A DNA stretch of 64,000 nt from Microcaldota archaeon. GTDB lineage: Archaea; Micrarchaeota; Micrarchaeia; Micrarchaeales; Micrarchaeaceae. This document shows positions 59,253-64,000 of this stretch, one piece after another (the first letter of the stretch is position 1; each line of letters starts with the position of its first letter). The DNA is taken from NCBI GenBank assembly GCA_021807115.1, contig JAKAPJ010000001.1, forward strand, positions 29,830 to 93,829. Direction: 5' to 3'. The notes below the pieces were generated by a model. The model did no database searches. It was not told the origin of the DNA and worked only from the letters and a program-made list of their open reading frames with translations. Position numbers and translations under genes: made by a program.

Positions 59253-59675
59253 ATGAAACAAGCGGAGTTAATAGGAAAAGTAGTGGCCGCTGTAAGGATC
59301 AGGGGCAGCGTCAACGTCAGGGATGACATAGCAGAGACGATGGACCGGCTCAACCTGAAGAGGGTAAACAACTGTACGCTGATAAAGGTCAACAACCCGT
59401 ACCTGGGAATGCTCAAGAAATGCATAAACCACATAGCGTACGGCGAGGTTGACGAGGAGACGATGGGCAGGCTAGTGTCCAAGTTCGGGCTCAATGTGGA
59501 TCCCAAGGCCGTTGTAAGTGGCAAGATTGACATGAAGGGGCTCAGCGATGCGATGCCTCTGAGGCTGCAGCCCCCAAAGCACGGCTTCAGCGGCGTGAGG
59601 CTGCACCACAACCAGGGCGGCTCGCTCGGCTACCTAGGCAAGGACGTGAACGAGCTGATAAAGAGAATGGTATAA
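59253..59675 (+). CDS. rpl30: Ribosomal protein uL30
   Basis: 140 residues: VVAAVRIRGSVNVRDDIAETM, LNLKRVNNCTLIKVNNPYLGML, then the archaeal insert with HGFSGVRLHHNQGGSLGYLG. It is a large-subunit protein next to 23S rRNA. uL15 starts 12 nt after its stop. The neighbouring spc genes usually before L30 (L18, S5) are absent. Confidence 0.95.
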   Translation: MKQAELIGKVVAAVRIRGSVNVRDDIAETMDRLNLKRVNNCTLIKVNNPYLGMLKKCINHIAYGEVDEETMGRLVSKFGLNVDPKAVVSGKIDMKGLSDAMPLRLQPPKHGFSGVRLHHNQGGSLGYLGKDVNELIKRMV

Positions 59676-59687
59676 TTCGTGATAAAG

Positions 59688-60134
59688 ATGGTAATAAGGA
59701 AGGACAAGAAGAACCGCAAGTTCCACGGCACCAGGCGCTGGGGCGTAGGGAACATAAAGAACGCCAGGGGCGCAGGAAGCCGGGGAGGCGTAGGCGGACT
59801 CAACAGGCTAAGGAAGCATGACTGGACATATTTCACGGCCAAGGCGCCCGAGCTGATAAAGAAAAAGGGCTTCGCGCCATGGAAACGGTCAAGGCTGGAT
59901 GAGGTAACACTGGCGCAGGTAAATGAGCTTGCGAAGAGAGCCAGCGACCCTTCCGCAACGCTGGATTTCCCAGGCACGAAGGTTATAGGTAACGGCTCGC
60001 TTGAGCGGGTTGTGACCGTGCGTGCCGTCCGGTTCTCAAAACAGGCGGAGGAGAAGATAAAGGGCGCGGGCGGCCAGGCCGTGCGCATCAAGGAGGAGGC
60101 GCCAAAGGAAGAAAAGAAGCCGCAGGCCAAATAG
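59688..60134 (+). CDS. rpl15: Ribosomal protein uL15
   Basis: 148 residues: RKFHGTRRWGVGNIKNARGA, GSRGGVGGLNRLRKHDWTYF and a Lys/Glu-rich C-terminal tail. Start ATG 59688 with GTG 59679 as alternative. In most archaea SecY follows L15; here a glycosyltransferase does, 26 nt after the stop. Confidence 0.94.
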   Translation: MVIRKDKKNRKFHGTRRWGVGNIKNARGAGSRGGVGGLNRLRKHDWTYFTAKAPELIKKKGFAPWKRSRLDEVTLAQVNELAKRASDPSATLDFPGTKVIGNGSLERVVTVRAVRFSKQAEEKIKGAGGQAVRIKEEAPKEEKKPQAK

Positions 60135-60160
60135 CACTAATCCTATCAGGGAAACAACAG

Positions 60161-61414
60161 ATGCCTAAGGTACATACAAGCGTGCAGTTCATGAAAGAGA
60201 AGCTTAAGATAGCCTTTTACACAGACTCGTTCCTTCCGGCCCACGACGGGGTCGTCAGCTCCATAATGGCGCTGAGGAAGGGGCTGGAGAGCAAGGGCCA
60301 CGAGGTTTACATATTCGCCAGCGGCAACGACGCCACTAGGAAGATGGTCGGGCACGACAGGCACATCATTATAGTGAAGGGAATGAAGTTCAGGAAGTAT
60401 CCGCAGTACAATATAGCCCTCCTGCCGTTTTCCACTTCGTTCAAGCTCAACAGAATAAGGCCCGACGTAATACATGCGCACACCCCATTCGTCATGGGCA
60501 CATGGGCGCTGGTGGCCGCAAAGATAAACGGCACACCGGTGGTGGGCACGTTCCATACCATATTCATGGACCGCTCCGCCGTCGAGCAGTATGCGTCCAA
60601 GGTCGCTGCAGGGGCGATAGCAAAGTATGCCTGGGAATACGCAAGGTTCTTTTACAACCGCTGCGATGCAGTCATTGCTCCGTCAGAGTCCACGAAAGAG
60701 ATACTGGAAAGCAAGGGCGTCAGGAACGTATGTGTCGCGCCAAATGGTGTAGATACGGAAAGGTTCAACGATCATGCAAGGGGCAAGGCAGTCAGAAGCC
60801 GCCTGCTGCAGAATCCGCGGCAGAAAATTGTGCTGTATGTCGGCCGTATGAGCAGGGAGAAGAAAATAGAGGTACTGCTGCGCGCCGCGCGCTTGCTCAA
60901 AGACGAGAACATATTCTTCGTGTTTGTAGGCGCCGGCCCCGCGATTGGCCACTATAAGAGGCAGTCGGAGAGGCTAGGCATATCGGGCAAGGTAAAATTC
61001 GTTGGCTTCGTGGAGGACGCCCAGCTGCCATCGTACTACGCGGCAGCTGACCTCTTCTGCATACCGTCAACATTCGAGACCCAGGGAATGGTGGCTATAG
61101 AGGCGATGGCCGTTGGCAAGCCCGTTGTTGGCGCTGATAGCCTTGCGCTCAAAGAGGTGATAAAATCCGGCAGGAACGGAGAGAAATTCAGGCCTGGCGA
61201 CAGCCGCGACTGCGCAGCAAAGATAAAAAAAGCTATAAATAACCTCACCTCGTATAAGGAAATGGCCAAAACCGCCAACGAATACTCCGTAAACCGCACT
61301 ACCGACGGGGTTTTAAATGTTTACTATAAAGTATTAAGGGCGGCTGGGCAATACGGCTATGACATTGCCAAAGGAGCAGGGGCAACAAGGCAAAATCTAA
61401 AGGCGATTCACTGA
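60161..61414 (+). CDS. GT4-family glycosyltransferase
   Basis: 417 residues. N-domain IAFYTDSFLPAHDGVVSSI, HIIIVKGMKFRKYPQYN, HTPFVMGTWA; C-domain APNGVDTERF, VGRMSREKKIEVLLRA, and the sugar-nucleotide EX7E region STFETQGMVAIEAMAVG. Related enzymes add sugars to diacylglycerol or other lipids at the membrane. Start ATG 60161; ATG 60191 (MKEKLKIAF) gives a more usual N-terminus. Its substrate could come from the nucleotidyltransferase at 11.1 kb. Confidence 0.9.
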   Translation: MPKVHTSVQFMKEKLKIAFYTDSFLPAHDGVVSSIMALRKGLESKGHEVYIFASGNDATRKMVGHDRHIIIVKGMKFRKYPQYNIALLPFSTSFKLNRIRPDVIHAHTPFVMGTWALVAAKINGTPVVGTFHTIFMDRSAVEQYASKVAAGAIAKYAWEYARFFYNRCDAVIAPSESTKEILESKGVRNVCVAPNGVDTERFNDHARGKAVRSRLLQNPRQKIVLYVGRMSREKKIEVLLRAARLLKDENIFFVFVGAGPAIGHYKRQSERLGISGKVKFVGFVEDAQLPSYYAAADLFCIPSTFETQGMVAIEAMAVGKPVVGADSLALKEVIKSGRNGEKFRPGDSRDCAAKIKKAINNLTSYKEMAKTANEYSVNRTTDGVLNVYYKVLRAAGQYGYDIAKGAGATRQNLKAIH

Positions 61415-61419
61415 CAGAC

Positions 61420-62232
61420 GTGGAGGCAAAGGAAGCTGATAAACAAGCTATAAGGGATAGTTCTATGGCGGAATTACCTAACCAGCAGCCGCAGCAGCCA
61501 GCGCCGTCTTCTGAAGCCACACAGCAGAAGGCCCCGCAGGTGCAGAACGCGCCGCAGAAGCCAATGCCGCAGGTGCAGAGGATATCCCCATTCACCCAGA
61601 TGCTCAACGACGCCATAGCTGCATCGAAGGATCCAGAGGTGCCGAAGATAAAGGAGGAGATAGACTCGATAAAGAAGCAGAGGGGGGAGGTTATAGGCAG
61701 GATAAAGGACACGCGCAGGCGCCTCAACTACAAGGAGTCCGAATCCGTGTCCATAGCCAAGCTGCTTGCGATAGAAAAGGCGAAGGCCGAGACGGAGCAG
61801 AAGAGAAACAAGATAGGATATCTCAAGAAGCTCAAGAACCGGCTGGAGTTCAGGATATCCACTGAGGCAACGTCCCTATCCGCGGAGAAGGAGCTCATAA
61901 GGAAGATTGAGGAGGTAAACAAGGAACTTAACGAAGCATACAGGACTGTAAGGCTCGAGCGCAAGAGCGAGTTCGTCAAGAAGGACGTGGAACAGTACAA
62001 GGCCCAGCTGGTTGAGCTTGAGGCCAAGATAGTCGAGTCAGACAAGAAGCTTGACGAGCTTTACGATAGACTTAGGAAACTGTTAGGCATAAAGAAGGAG
62101 CGGCAGGAGTTCAAGCCTGCAAAGAAGCAGCAGCCCGAACACCACCAGCAGCTCCAGGAGATCAACCTAGAGGACATTGCCATAATAAAGAAAAAGAAGA
62201 AGGCGGATGTCACGGCTGACGAAAGTGCCTAA
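61420..62232 (+). CDS. Coiled-coil protein
   Basis: 270 residues. A Pro/Gln-rich N-terminal region (residues 20-55) precedes a long charged coiled coil (EEIDSIKKQRGEVIGRIKDT, RNKIGYLKKLKNRLEFRIST, EKELIRKIEEVNKELNEAYR) and a basic tail. It looks like the archaeal coiled-coil family related to COG1340, of unknown role. GTG 61420 begins 5 nt after the GT4 stop; ATG 61465 is an alternative. Confidence 0.68.
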   Translation: MEAKEADKQAIRDSSMAELPNQQPQQPAPSSEATQQKAPQVQNAPQKPMPQVQRISPFTQMLNDAIAASKDPEVPKIKEEIDSIKKQRGEVIGRIKDTRRRLNYKESESVSIAKLLAIEKAKAETEQKRNKIGYLKKLKNRLEFRISTEATSLSAEKELIRKIEEVNKELNEAYRTVRLERKSEFVKKDVEQYKAQLVELEAKIVESDKKLDELYDRLRKLLGIKKERQEFKPAKKQQPEHHQQLQEINLEDIAIIKKKKKADVTADESA

Positions 62233-62376
62233 CCGTCCCTACTTTTTATCGCAGCGCCGCGCTGCAACTGCGCCTTGGGCGCACATTGCACCACGAAGGA
62301 GAACATAAAGGACGGAAAACAAACTGCAAGGAAAAATACGAAGACAGAAACAAGCATAGAACAAAAAAAACAAAAG

Positions 62377-63690
62377 GTGTTGGATTTGAAGGTAACATTT
62401 TACGGAGGAGCCGGAGAGGTGGGAAGGAGCTGCATAGTCATAACCACCGAGAAGGCAAAGATAATGCTAGATGCGGGGGTCAAACCTGGGGAGACTAACG
62501 AATTCCCCGAGATACCATCGCACGAACTGAAGGACATCGATGCCGTGCTTATAACGCACGCGCACCTGGACCATTGCTGCTTCACGCCCCACCTCTTCGC
62601 GAGGGGGTACAACGGCTTCATATACACTACTAAGCCTACAATGGAGCTGCTGAACGTGCAGGTGTCGGACTATATGAGGCTGTCGATGCCGCAGGAGATA
62701 AAGAAGGAGCACCTTGACAAGATGTCAAAGCGCTTCAAGGTCATAGAGTACCGCCAGCCATTCTCGATAAAGGACGTCAAGGTGGAGTTCATAAACGCCG
62801 GCCATTTGGTCGGCAGCTGCCTGATACGGCTGACCCACAAGGGGAAGAGCGTGCTGTATACCGGTGACATAAACCTACAGGAGACCAAGCTGCTGGAGGG
62901 CGCGGACCTGAACAACTTGGAGGCCGAGACGCTGATAATGGAGAGCACCTACGGCGGCAAGGGCGACATATTCCAGAGCGAGAAGGACATGGCAAGATCG
63001 ATGGTCAAGAGCATAAACGACACACTGCTGCAGGGAGGCAAGGTCCTCATACCGAGCTTTGGGGTAGGCCGGGCCCAGGAGGTGCTGCTATTTCTCGACG
63101 ACTTCATGAACTCCGGCAAGTTGCCGAAGGTGCCGATATACGTGGACGGCATGATAGGGAAGGTGCTGAGGATACACCGCCATAATGTCATATACTGCCG
63201 CAAGGAAATCCAGAGCAGGATACTGATGAGCGATTATGATCCGTTCAAGAGCGACAACTTCAAGATAGTCGAGAAGCCGGACCGCCAGTCGATAACAGAT
63301 GGTCAGGCATGCATAATAGTCACCACGAGCGGTATGCTCACCGGGGGGCCGGTGGTATTCTACCTCAAGCGGCTCGCGCGCGACCCCAAGAACAAGCTGA
63401 TGCTTATAGGCTATCAGGTGGAGGGCACCCCTGGCAGGGAACTGCTCGACGGCCACAAGGAGATAGACTTCCACGACTCAAGGTTGCGTGTAAACATGAA
63501 GGTAGAGCTCTACCATATGTCAGCACATGCAGACAGGCGGCACCTCGAGATGATACCGAAGAGGGTCAAGGGCATAAAGCGCATATTCATAGTGCACGGG
63601 GAGGCAAGGAAGTCCGAGGAACTCGCCCATGCTTTCAGTCATAAGTACCGGGTCATGCTTCCGAAGATAGGCGACAGTCAGGAGATATGA
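62377..63690 (+). CDS. Beta-CASP metallo-beta-lactamase ribonuclease
   Basis: About 438 residues from GTG 62377. MBL motifs: YGGAGEVGRSCIV, HAHLDH, NAGHLVGS, YTGDINLQ; beta-CASP motifs: MESTYGG, PSFGVGRAQEVL, HMSAHADRRHLEM and VHGE. Family members include aCPSF and aRNase J; there are no N-terminal KH domains, so it resembles aCPSF2-type or J-type enzymes, cleaving or trimming RNA. The in-frame upstream extension from TTG 62275 is Lys/Thr-rich and may be untranslated. Confidence 0.9.
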   Translation: MLDLKVTFYGGAGEVGRSCIVITTEKAKIMLDAGVKPGETNEFPEIPSHELKDIDAVLITHAHLDHCCFTPHLFARGYNGFIYTTKPTMELLNVQVSDYMRLSMPQEIKKEHLDKMSKRFKVIEYRQPFSIKDVKVEFINAGHLVGSCLIRLTHKGKSVLYTGDINLQETKLLEGADLNNLEAETLIMESTYGGKGDIFQSEKDMARSMVKSINDTLLQGGKVLIPSFGVGRAQEVLLFLDDFMNSGKLPKVPIYVDGMIGKVLRIHRHNVIYCRKEIQSRILMSDYDPFKSDNFKIVEKPDRQSITDGQACIIVTTSGMLTGGPVVFYLKRLARDPKNKLMLIGYQVEGTPGRELLDGHKEIDFHDSRLRVNMKVELYHMSAHADRRHLEMIPKRVKGIKRIFIVHGEARKSEELAHAFSHKYRVMLPKIGDSQEI

Positions 63691-63693
63691 GCT

Positions 63694-64000
63694 TCACTTC
63701 CGCAGCAGCACCTCCGGGCCACTATAGCCCTCCGGCACGCCGTTCCGGGCCAACTTCTTGTTTCGGTATCTCCTGTCGCTGCTCACCTCGGCCCCGAACC
63801 ATGCTGGCGGGCTGAATTCATGCAGTTCCTTCATTGTCGGGAACTCAACCTCAACAGTGTACATGCCCTCCAGCTTTCCGTGGTACGCGTCGAGCTCAAA
63901 GGTCCTGCCGCTGTGCGGTATGTAGTACCTTGTCTTCTCCAGCGCCCTGCCTTCAGAAAGCGCAAGTATGAGTTCAAACTCCTTCTTCGTTCTCGCTCTC
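63694..64000 (-). CDS. CYTH-domain protein, C-terminal part (5' end outside window)
   Basis: 102 codons of the minus frame are visible, ending in TGA at 63694-63696. TRYYIPHSGRTFELDAYHG, GMYTVEVEFPTM, SPPAWFGAEVSSDRRYRNKK and LARNGVPEGYSG match the C-terminal strands of triphosphate tunnel metalloenzymes. The N-terminal ExExK metal motif would lie beyond the window. Known members hydrolyse thiamine triphosphate or other organic triphosphates, or make cAMP. Convergent with the beta-CASP gene, 3 nt apart. Confidence 0.75.
   Translation of the reverse strand, partial: RARTKKEFELILALSEGRALEKTRYYIPHSGRTFELDAYHGKLEGMYTVEVEFPTMKELHEFSPPAWFGAEVSSDRRYRNKKLARNGVPEGYSGPEVLLRK

Noticed and set aside
1-64000. 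CRISPR array or insertion sequence
   Set aside because: No regularly spaced repeats and no transposase-like protein seen.

Overview
The window is a gene-dense, moderately GC-rich stretch of an archaeal chromosome. The machinery is archaeal: Orc1/Cdc6, RNase P proteins Rpp30 and Pop5, both subunits of DNA polymerase D, primase large subunit PriL, FEN1, Lhr helicase, MBF1, ribosomal proteins uL1/uL10/P1 and uL30/uL15, TATA-box promoters with very short leaders, and an intron-containing tRNA-Tyr. Type IV pilin-like (class III) signal peptides fused to LamG or propeller-like domains, membrane proteins resembling DUF2079, dispersed ribosomal genes and many small orphan genes point to a DPANN-type archaeon, possibly Micrarchaeota. 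The lineage is inference; no search was run.

Layout. 1-3.3 kb: end of orc1/cdc6, two RNase P genes and a double ThyX-like protein. 3.3-5.7 kb: a frame-broken gene, a small Cys-rich membrane protein, an aldo/keto reductase and a P-loop kinase. 5.7-9.8 kb: LamG pilin-like surface protein and a translationally coupled DUF2079-like pair. 9.9-14.6 kb: priL, a 46-aa zinc-finger gene, a sugar nucleotidyltransferase, an isolated 5S rRNA, an orphan and the L1-L10-P1 operon. 14.8-24.9 kb: ferredoxin, Lhr, site-2 protease, EamA transporter, MBF1, FEN1, Hsp20, a 31-aa basic peptide, a transglutaminase-like protein, thymidine kinase and a convergent deoxyribonucleotidase. 25-29.6 kb: a large surface protein and PolX-PHP. 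29.8-33.4 kb: an ArsR-SRPBCC-DUF1801 operon and a ClC channel whose CBS module is out of frame. 34.3-39.5 kb: UPF0147-DP1-DP2. 39.7-45.1 kb: CDF and VIT-type metal transporters, dCTP deaminase, UPF0200, a third DUF2079-like gene. 45.4-47.9 kb: a small accretion zone at tRNA-Asp, then HIT and tRNA-Tyr. 47.9-54.2 kb: a polytopic membrane protein with two AAA+ domains, SurE, tRNA-Val, an aminotransferase, Dph6. 54.2-58.5 kb: two endonuclease III paralogs and endonuclease Q. 58.7-64 kb: L30-L15, a GT4 glycosyltransferase, a coiled-coil protein, a beta-CASP nuclease and a CYTH protein.

Functional themes: replication and repair of deaminated or oxidised bases; deoxynucleotide supply (ThyX-like, Tdk, dNT, Dcd, SurE); surface proteins with candidate envelope glycosyl-transfer genes; metal and ion transport. 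The most interesting signals are (i) three copies of a tRNA-Asp 3'-end element that bracket single-gene cassettes downstream of tRNA-Asp, (ii) the membrane-embedded double AAA+ ATPase, (iii) a double ThyX whose signature is divided between its two halves, (iv) a probable CTG start for dph6, and (v) three genes each interrupted by one single-base frame change.
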